A DNA stretch of 41,601 nt from Elusimicrobia bacterium RIFOXYD2_FULL_34_15 (lineage in GTDB: Bacteria > Elusimicrobiota > UBA8919): positions 7,095-48,695 of the forward strand of contig MGVS01000052.1 in the NCBI GenBank assembly GCA_001800605.1, read 5' to 3'. Positions 1-7,363 of this stretch are shown one piece after another; position 1 is the first letter of the stretch, and every line of letters begins with the position of its first letter. The notes below the pieces were generated by a model that saw only the letters and a list, made by a program, of their open reading frames with translations, was not told the DNA's origin and searched no databases. Made by a program: the position numbers and the translations under genes.

Positions 1-933
1 AAAAAGTGCGTATATCCGATAATAGAGGATATTCCAATATTACTATGCCCTGAAAAGTTGGTTAGCGTTAATGAAAGGAGAAGAATTGATGTAAAAGACA
101 TAAAATACCGTGAAGCATATGAAGAAATGGCTCATTATAACAACCGCGGTCTTGAAAGTATAAATATTGCTGAAAAATCAGATATTTGCAGACAGATAGA
201 TGAAATAAAGGATAATGGTAATAAATATGTCGATTCTTTTCCTAACCCCAAAAAAATATGGATAGATGCTTTACATGATTGTTTGGGGCAATGGGACGCA
301 TATAATTTTATATCTCTAGTAAAAGGAAAACGAATTCTTCAATTAGGCGGAAGCGGTTCCCATGCTGTAAAATTTCTTCTGGCAGGCGCTTCCGAGGCAT
401 GGTTATTGACACCTATGTTAGGCGAAATAAAAATGGCAATACATTTGGCGAAAAAAGCCGGTGTTAAGGATAGGCTCAAATGCGTAGTTGGTATTGCGGA
501 AGAAATCCCTTTTAAAGATAATTCATTTGATGCAATATATTCCGGTGGATGCGCCCATCATTTTTATATGGATTTAGCAATGAATGAATGTTCCCGTGTT
601 TTAAAAGAAGGCGGAAAAATTGCCACGGTGGACCCTTGGAAACACCCTTTATACAGTTTTGGAATTAAGTTGTTCGGAAAAAGGGAAGCCGATGTGCATT
701 GCAAACCTTTTACAGATACGAGGATAAAATCTTTCAGAAATAATTTCAGTAAAACGGATGTTATCCACCACGGGCACATATTAAGGTATTTGTTTATTGC
801 TGCTTCAAAATTCAAATTAGTGCTAAATTTGTCCACAATGTGGAAGATTCATAAATTGGACGATATTTTATTTTCCTGGCTGCCGTATTTGAAAAGGAAC
901 GGCGGCAGTGTCACATTATTAGGAGAGAAATAA
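1..933 (+). CDS. SAM-dependent methyltransferase with Trm112-like N-terminus, 5' partial
   Basis: A class I methyltransferase, probably acting on a sugar or lipid of the polysaccharide encoded downstream. The track starts at a TTG at 58, but the frame is open to base 1 and reads K-K-C-V-Y-P-I-I-E-D-I-P-I-L-L. That resembles the tail of Trm112/YbaR zinc-ribbon domains (YPI.dGIP.LL), so the gene very likely begins outside the window. The SAM-binding motif I is ILQLGGSGSHA, followed by EEIPFKDNSFDAIYS (motif II region) and a typical post-II segment, CSRVLKEGGKIATVDPW. The C-terminal part (FGIKLFGKREADVHCKPF onward) is family-specific and its substrate is unknown. The next gene starts 49 bases on, after a short degenerate AGGTAGAA-like repeat. 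The methyltransferase fold is secure; the substrate is a guess. Confidence 0.85.
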   Translation, partial: KKCVYPIIEDIPILLCPEKLVSVNERRRIDVKDIKYREAYEEMAHYNNRGLESINIAEKSDICRQIDEIKDNGNKYVDSFPNPKKIWIDALHDCLGQWDAYNFISLVKGKRILQLGGSGSHAVKFLLAGASEAWLLTPMLGEIKMAIHLAKKAGVKDRLKCVVGIAEEIPFKDNSFDAIYSGGCAHHFYMDLAMNECSRVLKEGGKIATVDPWKHPLYSFGIKLFGKREADVHCKPFTDTRIKSFRNNFSKTDVIHHGHILRYLFIAASKFKLVLNLSTMWKIHKLDDILFSWLPYLKRNGGSVTLLGEK

Positions 934-982
934 TAAAAGGTAAAGAGGTAGAAAGGTAGAAAGCTAATATTACTGATATATT

Positions 983-2209
983 ATGAAGGTTTTAATTGTT
1001 TCACATTATTTTTGGCCGGAAAATTTACGTGTAAATGACTTAGCGCTGGGTTTAATTGAAAGAAATCATTCAGTTACCGTTCTTACGGGTATACCAAATT
1101 ATCCTGAAGGTGAATTTTATAAAGGATACGGATTTTTTAAAAAACTAAGACAGAATTATAGTAATATTAAGATAATAAGGGTGCCGGTAATACCGCGTGG
1201 CAAAGCAAGGAAAATAGATATGATATTAAACTATATGTCATTTCCGTTTATGGGCAGTTTATTGGGTCCTTTTTTTTGTAGAGATAAATATGATGTAATT
1301 TTTGTTCCGCAGTATTCACCTTTTACTGTAGGAATACCTGCAGTAGTTTTAAAGTGGTTCAAGCAAATACCCATTTTTTTTTGGGTCCAGGATTTATGGC
1401 CTGAAAGTGTCCTTACCGCAAAGGATTCAATAAAATCACCTTTTATATTGAATCTTATTGAGAAAATGGTAAGATTTGTGTATAAAAATTGTGATAAAAT
1501 TTTAATACAATCAAAGGCATTTGTAGATAATATGAGAAAAATGGATGTTGCTCAGGAAAAAATTTATTATTTTCCTAATTGGGCCGGTGAGTTTTCTCAA
1601 CAGAATTCAGTATCTGAAAAAAAAGAAATAATACCTGATTTGCCAAAAGGTTTTCGCTTGATGTATGCCGGCAATATTGGAACAATTCAGGATTTTGAAA
1701 CTATATTAAGTTCAATGGAAAAACTGAACAATTATTCTGATATACATTTAATTATCATAGGAGAAGGACGGAATAGCGGGTGGGTAAGGGAACAGGTAAA
1801 ACTTAGAAATTTGGATAAGAATGTTCATTTATTAGGAAGAAAACCTTTGAATGAAATGCCGTATTTCTATTCACAAGCGAATGCTATGCTGGCAACGCTT
1901 AAGACTGAACCGATTTTTGCTTTGACTATTCCTAATAGAGTCCAGTCATATCTTGCGAGCGGCAGGCCTATTATTGCTGCATTGGACGGTGAAGGAGCAA
2001 GAGTTATTAATGAAGCCGGAGCGGGATTAACATGCCCTAGTTCAAGACCGGAAGAATTAAAGGATATTATTTTAAAACTTTACAAAAAAACACCGGCAGA
2101 ACGGACTGAAATGGGGTCCAAGGGTTTGGATTATTATAAAAAAAATTTTGATTATGATATGTTGATGGATAGATTAGTAAATTTGATGTCTTCTTGTTGT
2201 AATAATTAA
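983..2209 (+). CDS. wbuB: WbuB-type GT4 glycosyltransferase (L-FucNAc/L-QuiNAc transferase-like)
   Basis: A retaining GT-B glycosyltransferase, cytoplasmic or peripheral to the inner membrane. It probably adds a 2-acetamido-2,6-dideoxy-L-hexose to the lipid-linked repeat unit. The N-terminus MKVLIVSHYFWPENLRVNDL, followed by LTGIPNYPEGEFYKGY, is characteristic of WbuB/WbjE-like enzymes. The C-terminal Rossmann half begins near FRLMYAGNIGTIQDFETIL and carries the donor-site region (ALTIPNRVQSYLASGRPI). The usual EX7E loop is diverged, as is common in this family. At 408 aa it has the normal family length. It is followed after 4 bases by the RmlD-like reductase, then the FnlA and FnlC homologues, which would make its donor sugar. 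WbuB homologues occur in both L-FucNAc and L-QuiNAc clusters, so the sugar is not settled by this gene. Confidence 0.85.
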   Translation: MKVLIVSHYFWPENLRVNDLALGLIERNHSVTVLTGIPNYPEGEFYKGYGFFKKLRQNYSNIKIIRVPVIPRGKARKIDMILNYMSFPFMGSLLGPFFCRDKYDVIFVPQYSPFTVGIPAVVLKWFKQIPIFFWVQDLWPESVLTAKDSIKSPFILNLIEKMVRFVYKNCDKILIQSKAFVDNMRKMDVAQEKIYYFPNWAGEFSQQNSVSEKKEIIPDLPKGFRLMYAGNIGTIQDFETILSSMEKLNNYSDIHLIIIGEGRNSGWVREQVKLRNLDKNVHLLGRKPLNEMPYFYSQANAMLATLKTEPIFALTIPNRVQSYLASGRPIIAALDGEGARVINEAGAGLTCPSSRPEELKDIILKLYKKTPAERTEMGSKGLDYYKKNFDYDMLMDRLVNLMSSCCNN

Positions 2210-2213
2210 AAAT

Positions 2214-3083
2214 ATGAGAATAATTATTTTAGGTGGGACTGGATTACTCGGTCATACTCTTTGGGAATATTTTTCCTTAAAATATCCGGATACTTTTACT
2301 ACCGTAAGATTGGCTCGTACAACGTATGAAAATCATAAAATATACAAAAATGATAAGGTTATAGATAATGTTGATATAACTGATATTGAAAACGTTGAAA
2401 AGGTACTTTATAAAGTAAAACCTGACTTCGTTTTTAACTGTACAGGTGTAACTAAGCGAAGGGAAAATATAGATGATTATCAGTATCTGGGCATTCTTTT
2501 GAATGCTTTGTTTCCGATAAAATTATCAAAGTGGGCTAAAAAAAATAATTCAAAAGTAATCAATTTTAGTACTGATTGTGTTTTTGACGGAAAAACCGGA
2601 AACTATTCCGAAGATAGTCCTACAAACGCAACGGATATATATGGAAAAACGAAATCACTCGGAGAAATTAGGGATGATAATTCTCTTACACTACGTTCTT
2701 CGTTTATTGGCTTTGAACTTTATAATAAGACAGAATTATTAGAATGGTTTCTATCGCAAAAAGGAACAGTGAAAGGTTTTAAGAATGCGATATATACAGG
2801 ATTAACCACTTTGGAATTAAGCAAAGTAGTTGAGAATATATTATTATCATATACTAAAATGACCGGACTTTACAATATCTCAAGCGAGCCGATAAATAAA
2901 TATGATTTATTAATGCTGATTAAAAAGAAATTTAAACTTAATACGGAAATAATTCCTGATGAGTCGTTTCATTGTGATAGGAGTTTAGATTCCACAAAGT
3001 TTAGAAAAGAATTTAATTATATCCCGCCGTCGTGGGAAACAATGGTTGATGAATTGGCTGAGGAATATAACAGGGGGAAATAA
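2214..3083 (+). CDS. RmlD-like NAD(P)-dependent 4-ketohexose reductase
   Basis: An extended short-chain dehydrogenase that probably reduces the 4-keto-L-sugar nucleotide made by the FnlA homologue. The cofactor motif GGTGLLGH is at residues 7-14, and the active-site Tyr-Lys pair is Y143-G-K-T-K147. FSTDCVFDGKTGNYSED is a typical RmlD segment. At 289 aa it matches RmlD/WbvR reductases and lacks the C-terminal cupin domain of FnlB/WbjC/CapF (about 370 aa), which produces UDP-L-FucNAc. This favours an L-RhaNAc/L-QuiNAc route over L-FucNAc. Its stop overlaps the next start as TAATG, so the two genes are translationally coupled. The fold is clear; the exact product is inferred. Confidence 0.85.
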   Translation: MRIIILGGTGLLGHTLWEYFSLKYPDTFTTVRLARTTYENHKIYKNDKVIDNVDITDIENVEKVLYKVKPDFVFNCTGVTKRRENIDDYQYLGILLNALFPIKLSKWAKKNNSKVINFSTDCVFDGKTGNYSEDSPTNATDIYGKTKSLGEIRDDNSLTLRSSFIGFELYNKTELLEWFLSQKGTVKGFKNAIYTGLTTLELSKVVENILLSYTKMTGLYNISSEPINKYDLLMLIKKKFKLNTEIIPDESFHCDRSLDSTKFRKEFNYIPPSWETMVDELAEEYNRGK

Positions 3084-4150
3084 TGATTTTTGAAGGAAAA
3101 ACGATATTAGTAACCGGTGGGACAGGATCTTTTGGTAAAATATTTGTCCGCCGTGTTTTGACAGGAGAAATGGGTACACCAAAAAAGGTCATTGTTTTGT
3201 CAAGAGACGAAGCTAAGCAACATGATATGAGAATGGCTTATTTGCATAAGCTGGTAGCAACAGACGAAGTTATTTACCGCAATTTTATGAACGTGCTTGA
3301 ATTCAGAATAGGGGATGTAAGAAGCTATCCGGATGTTTGTTCTGCGATAAAAAATGCCGATATAGTTATAAATGCCGCAGCGTTGAAGCAGGTCCCTGCA
3401 TGTGAATATTTCCCGACACAGGCTGTTATGACAAACTGTATAGGGGTTGCTAACATAGTCCGTGCAATAGAAGAAAATAGTTATTCCGTTGAAACTGTTA
3501 TTGCTATAAGCACGGATAAAGCGTGCAAACCTGTAAATGTTATGGGTATGACAAAATCAATCCAGGAAAGGATTGTAATAGCCGCAAATATTCTTAATCC
3601 TAAAACCCGTTTTATATGTGTTAGATATGGTAATGTTCTGGCATCACGTGGTTCGGTTATACCATTATTTCATGATCAGATTAAAAACGGCGGGCCGGTT
3701 ACTATTACTGTTCCGGATATGACGCGGTTTCTTTTAAGTTTAAATCAGGCTGTTGATACCGTATATGCTGCATTAAAATATGGAAAAAGAGGGGAAACAT
3801 ATATACCCAATGCAGCTTCTGCCACCGTTTTAGATATAGCAAAAGCTTTGATAGAAAAAAGAAATATTAAAATTAAAGTCACAGGGATTCGTCCAGGTGA
3901 GAAAATGCATGAAATAATGGTTTCAGAAGAAGAAGCAAACCATTGTATAAAACGGGGCGATTATTATGCAATATTACCGATGCTTCCTGAATTGCGCGAT
4001 AAGAATGAGAAGGCGATAAATGCGTTGAAAAAAGAATTTAGTTCAGCAGACAATGTATTAAATTTTAAAGACACGATTTCTCTACTGAAGAAACACAATT
4101 TAATGATTGGTGAATCAATACCGCAGGAAGATGGTGAGTTGCTCAGATAA
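3083..4150 (+). CDS. fnlA: UDP-GlcNAc 4,6-dehydratase/5-epimerase, FnlA/WbjB/CapE type
   Basis: Soluble SDR enzyme that converts UDP-GlcNAc to UDP-2-acetamido-2,6-dideoxy-4-keto-L-hexoses, the first step to UDP-L-FucNAc or UDP-L-QuiNAc. The Rossmann motif TGGTGSFG lies at residues 11-18, and NAAALKQVPACEYFP is a family hallmark. The catalytic pair is M154-G-M-T-K158, with Met replacing the usual SDR Tyr as in FnlA and WbpM relatives. RPGEKMHEIMVS is the conserved C-terminal substrate motif. At 355 aa it is the short, soluble form, unlike the membrane-anchored WbpM homologue at 7364. A GGGGG ribosome site lies just before the start, and the TAATG overlap couples it to the reductase upstream. 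Confidence in the family is high. Confidence 0.93.
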   Translation: MIFEGKTILVTGGTGSFGKIFVRRVLTGEMGTPKKVIVLSRDEAKQHDMRMAYLHKLVATDEVIYRNFMNVLEFRIGDVRSYPDVCSAIKNADIVINAAALKQVPACEYFPTQAVMTNCIGVANIVRAIEENSYSVETVIAISTDKACKPVNVMGMTKSIQERIVIAANILNPKTRFICVRYGNVLASRGSVIPLFHDQIKNGGPVTITVPDMTRFLLSLNQAVDTVYAALKYGKRGETYIPNAASATVLDIAKALIEKRNIKIKVTGIRPGEKMHEIMVSEEEANHCIKRGDYYAILPMLPELRDKNEKAINALKKEFSSADNVLNFKDTISLLKKHNLMIGESIPQEDGELLR

Positions 4151-4238
4151 ATCATAGTTATAGAGTTTTAGAGTTATAGGGTTTTAGTGTTTTAACTCTA
4201 TAACTCAACGAACTCTAAAACACTATAAACTCTTTTAG
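4151..4238. repeat. Degenerate palindromic AT-rich intergenic repeat
   Basis: The gap before the epimerase gene is built from variants of GTTATAGAGTTTTAG and their inverse. For example, GTTATAGAGTT near the left is matched by AACTCTATAAC in the middle, and GTGTTTTA by TAAAACAC. It can fold as one or more long AT-rich stem-loops within the operon mRNA. No T-run typical of a terminator follows. I see no function beyond a possible mRNA structure. Confidence 0.7.
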
Positions 4239-4250
4239 TTGGGAGAATTT

Positions 4251-5393
4251 ATGAAGAAGACGAAAGTAATGACGATAGTCGGAACAAGGCCTGAAATAAT
4301 TAAACTTAGTAGAATAATGCATGAATTGGAAAAGTACACAGAACATATACTTGTTCATACAGGGCAGAATTTCGATTATGAATTGAACGAGATATTTTTC
4401 AAGGAAATGGAAATAAGAAAGCCTGACTATTTTTTAAATTCTGTCGGTAAAAATGTTGCAGAAACAATAGGGAATATAATTTCTAAATCTGATGAAATAA
4501 TGGAAAAAGTAAAACCGGATGCGATAGTTCTTTACGGGGATACGAACAGTTGTCTTTCTATTATTTCAGCAAAGCGAAGAAAAATACCAGTTTTTCATTT
4601 AGAAGCCGGTAATCGTTCTTTTGACCAGCGGGTACCTGAGGAACTAAATAGAAAGATAGTAGATCATTTAAGTGATATTAATATGACGCTTACCGAGCAT
4701 GCCCGCAGATATTTAATAAATGAAGGAATAAAACCGGAAACAGTTATAAAAGTCGGTTCTCCTATGAAAGAAATTTTGGATTTTTATATGCCAAGGATAT
4801 TGAAATCAGATGTTCTAAGGCGTTTAAAATTAAAAGATAATGATTATTTTGTTATTAGTGCACATAGGGAAGAAAATATAGATTCTGAACAGAATTTTAA
4901 TGATATGTTAGATTCTCTTAATGCTATAGCGAAAAGATACAATAAAAAAATGATTGTTTCTACACATCCAAGGACAAGAAAGAAATTAGAAAAAGTAAAT
5001 AAAAAATTTCATTCTTTAATAAGTTTTATGAAACCTCTTGGTTTTAGCGATTATGTTAAGCTTCAGCTTAATGCTGCATGTGTTATTTCTGACAGCGGAA
5101 CCATTACCGAGGAATCTTCGATATTGAATTTCCCTGCTGTGACAATTAGGCAGGCACATGAACGTCCGGAGGGAATGGACGAAGGTACACTTATAATGTG
5201 CGGTTTGAAAAGTGAGCGTATTATTGAGGCTATGGATATAGTTATGTCACAATATTCTAAAAGAAACAGGCAGTTTAGAATAATACCTGACCATGATGTA
5301 AATAACGTTTCAAAGAAAGTTACTAGAATTATTATGAGTTATATTGATTATATAAATCGTGTAGTATGGCAGAAGAACTCGTGTGTAAAATAA
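4251..5393 (+). CDS. fnlC: UDP-N-acetyl-hexosamine 2-epimerase, FnlC/WbjD/CapG type
   Basis: A non-hydrolysing GT-B-fold 2-epimerase that inverts C2 of the UDP-6-deoxy-L-hexosamine intermediate. It completes UDP-L-FucNAc or UDP-L-QuiNAc. Conserved blocks in order are GTRPEIIKLSR, HTGQNFDYELNEIFF, YGDTNSCL, HLEAGNRSFDQRVPEE, SAHREEN, THPRTRKK and SDSGTITEESS. HERPEGMDEGTLIMCG is typical of the FnlC/CapG branch rather than housekeeping WecB. The track starts at a TTG (4239), but ATG 4251 is preceded five bases upstream by GGGAG and gives the standard N-terminus MKKTKVMTIVGTRPE, so I take 4251 (380 aa). It belongs to the same operon as fnlA and the reductase. Confidence 0.92.
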   Translation: MKKTKVMTIVGTRPEIIKLSRIMHELEKYTEHILVHTGQNFDYELNEIFFKEMEIRKPDYFLNSVGKNVAETIGNIISKSDEIMEKVKPDAIVLYGDTNSCLSIISAKRRKIPVFHLEAGNRSFDQRVPEELNRKIVDHLSDINMTLTEHARRYLINEGIKPETVIKVGSPMKEILDFYMPRILKSDVLRRLKLKDNDYFVISAHREENIDSEQNFNDMLDSLNAIAKRYNKKMIVSTHPRTRKKLEKVNKKFHSLISFMKPLGFSDYVKLQLNAACVISDSGTITEESSILNFPAVTIRQAHERPEGMDEGTLIMCGLKSERIIEAMDIVMSQYSKRNRQFRIIPDHDVNNVSKKVTRIIMSYIDYINRVVWQKNSCVK

Positions 5394-5394
5394 T

Positions 5395-6381
5395 ATGAAT
5401 GTTGCGGTAACGGGCGGGACAGGTTGTTTAGGTCAGCCATTAATTAAAAGGTTGCAGCAAAATAATTATAAAGTTAAATTATTGGTTGAACCTGCAGATA
5501 AAAGAGTATTTCTATTTGAGGGTATTGAAATAATAAGAGGGACAATAGATGATAAAAAAGCTTTAGAAAATCTATTGGAAAATGTAAATGTTCTGTTTCA
5601 CCTGGCCGGCAAAGTTCATGATTTTTCGAAGAATACTGATGAAGAGGATTTTTTTCGGATTAATACTGAAAGTACAAGGCAGCTTTTAGAGATAGCAAAA
5701 ATTAAAAAAGTAAGAAGAATTATTTTTTATTCAACGGTAAGCGTTTATGGTAAAGACAGTGATTTTCATGCTGATGAGGATACTATGTGTAATCCAAAAA
5801 CACCGTACGGAAAGAGTAAATATGAAGCAGAAAAGTATATTTTAGAATCTTCTAAAAATGGAGGGCCCGAAGGTGTAGTTCTAAGGTTTCCTGTTGTGTA
5901 TGGACCTTTTGATAGGGGAAACGTTGCTAGTTTAATAAAAGCGGTATATAAAAAACAGTTCATGTATCTTGGTGACGGAAAAAATTCGAGAAGTATGATT
6001 TCATCTGAAAATACGGCAGCCGCGGCAGTGCTTGCGGCAATTACTAATAATTCAGCTAACCAGATTTTTTGCGTAACCGATGGAATTGATTATTCAATGG
6101 AATATATAATAAATACTATTTGTAAAATACTTAACACTTCGTGGATGCCTATACATTTACCAATGTTTATTTCAAAACTTCTAGGTAGCATCGGGGATGT
6201 TTTAGAAAAAATAACTAAACGCACAATGCCTGTCAATTCAGACAGAGTTAGAAAACTTTCCACTCCTATGACGCTTTCTTGTACTAAAGCTAAAAAAATA
6301 TTGAACTATAAAGCAGAGAAAACGCTTGAAGAAGGTATGAGAAACGAAATTGATTGGTTAAGAAACAATAAAAACAGTTAA
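5395..6381 (+). CDS. wbpV: WbpV-like NAD-dependent epimerase/reductase (UDP-D-QuiNAc synthesis)
   Basis: An extended SDR enzyme with the cofactor motif TGGTGCLG at residues 6-13 and the active-site pair Y138-G-K-S-K142 after STVSVYG. In P. aeruginosa O6, WbpV reduces the 4-keto group of the WbpM product to give UDP-D-QuiNAc. Here the gene sits directly before the WbpL and WbpM homologues in the same order (one base after fnlC, eight before wbpL), which supports the same role. The C-terminal region contains a membrane-like patch around LPMFISKLLGSIGDVL that is common in this subgroup. A 4-epimerase giving a D-FucNAc-type sugar is the main alternative. Confidence 0.78.
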   Translation: MNVAVTGGTGCLGQPLIKRLQQNNYKVKLLVEPADKRVFLFEGIEIIRGTIDDKKALENLLENVNVLFHLAGKVHDFSKNTDEEDFFRINTESTRQLLEIAKIKKVRRIIFYSTVSVYGKDSDFHADEDTMCNPKTPYGKSKYEAEKYILESSKNGGPEGVVLRFPVVYGPFDRGNVASLIKAVYKKQFMYLGDGKNSRSMISSENTAAAAVLAAITNNSANQIFCVTDGIDYSMEYIINTICKILNTSWMPIHLPMFISKLLGSIGDVLEKITKRTMPVNSDRVRKLSTPMTLSCTKAKKILNYKAEKTLEEGMRNEIDWLRNNKNS

Positions 6382-6389
6382 AAGGTATT

Positions 6390-7358
6390 ATGTATTTTTT
6401 ATTTATTATTAGTCTTATATTAGCCGCAGCTGGGGCTTTTTTTATCAATAAGTTTGGTGCAAAATTGGGATTGGTTGATTATCCGAATTACCGCAGTTCA
6501 CATTCAATTCCTATCCCAAAAGGCGGAGGTATCGGTATCCCGTCAGGGTTTCTACTTATTAGTATTTTGAGTAAGTCACACATAAGCATTTGGCTGCCTG
6601 CGGTACTTATTGCATTTTTAAGCTTTATTTCAGATAAAATGGAAATTCCTCCCAGACGGCGATTTTTATTGCAATTATTAATTGCTTTATTATTTTTGAA
6701 TCTAATAAATAGATATTATTTATTCACTACCGAAAATATTATAATTTTTGTTTTTTTAACATTATTTATTGTTGCAACGACTAATTTTTTTAATTTTATG
6801 GATGGAATAAACGGTATCGCCGGGATTACAGCTTTGATTGCATTTAGTTTTATTGCTTTTTTTTCATTTTATATAATGGATGATAAAAATACTGCTTTGA
6901 TGAGTTTGGTTTTAGTTATGGGTTGTTTTGGTTTTCTGCCTTTTAATTTTCCTAAAGCTAAAGTTTTTTTGGGTGATGTAGGTAGTATTTTTTTAGGGTT
7001 CGTATTTGCTGTTTTTGTAGTAAAATTATCAATAACAATAAACATTTTTCTTTGTGTAATAATGTTTTTAAGTACTTTTTATGCTGATGCCATAATAACC
7101 ATTTTTTATAGATTAAAAAATGGGGAGAATTTAACTAAGGCCCATAGAAGTCATTTATATCAGTATTTAAGTAACGAATTGAATTACCCTCATTGGAAAG
7201 TAACAGTAATATATGCGTTAGTTCAAATTGTATGTGGATTTTTAGCAATAATTTTGTATAATAAAACGATTAGTTTTCAATTGATATTGATTTTTGTATT
7301 TGGATTGGCGTTTATAATAGTTTACAACAATATAAAAAAAGATTACCAAATTAGTTGA
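6390..7358 (+). CDS. wbpL: WbpL/WecA-family polyprenyl-phosphate N-acetylaminosugar-1-phosphate transferase
   Basis: Integral inner-membrane enzyme of the MraY/WecA superfamily. It starts glycan assembly by placing a HexNAc-type sugar-1-phosphate (probably D-QuiNAc or D-FucNAc) on undecaprenyl phosphate. About ten hydrophobic helices span the 322 residues. Signature pieces are DYPNYRSSHSIPIPKGGG near the N-terminus, NFMDGINGIAG, FLGDVGSIFLGF and, in the last cytoplasmic loop, AHRSHLYQ, which is typical of the WbpL branch. It lies between the WbpV and WbpM homologues, whose product it should use. The stop TGA overlaps a possible TTG start of the next gene. Confidence 0.9.
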   Translation: MYFLFIISLILAAAGAFFINKFGAKLGLVDYPNYRSSHSIPIPKGGGIGIPSGFLLISILSKSHISIWLPAVLIAFLSFISDKMEIPPRRRFLLQLLIALLFLNLINRYYLFTTENIIIFVFLTLFIVATTNFFNFMDGINGIAGITALIAFSFIAFFSFYIMDDKNTALMSLVLVMGCFGFLPFNFPKAKVFLGDVGSIFLGFVFAVFVVKLSITINIFLCVIMFLSTFYADAIITIFYRLKNGENLTKAHRSHLYQYLSNELNYPHWKVTVIYALVQIVCGFLAIILYNKTISFQLILIFVFGLAFIIVYNNIKKDYQIS

Positions 7359-7363
7359 ATAAT

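Noticed and set aside
564-836. Minus-strand ORF of 90 aa
   Set aside because: It lies wholly inside the methyltransferase gene on the other strand and has no recognisable motif; the same applies to most short ORFs in the track (for example 2985, 5766, 8557, 11008, 16444, 20257, 33098, 37701, 38661, 39861).
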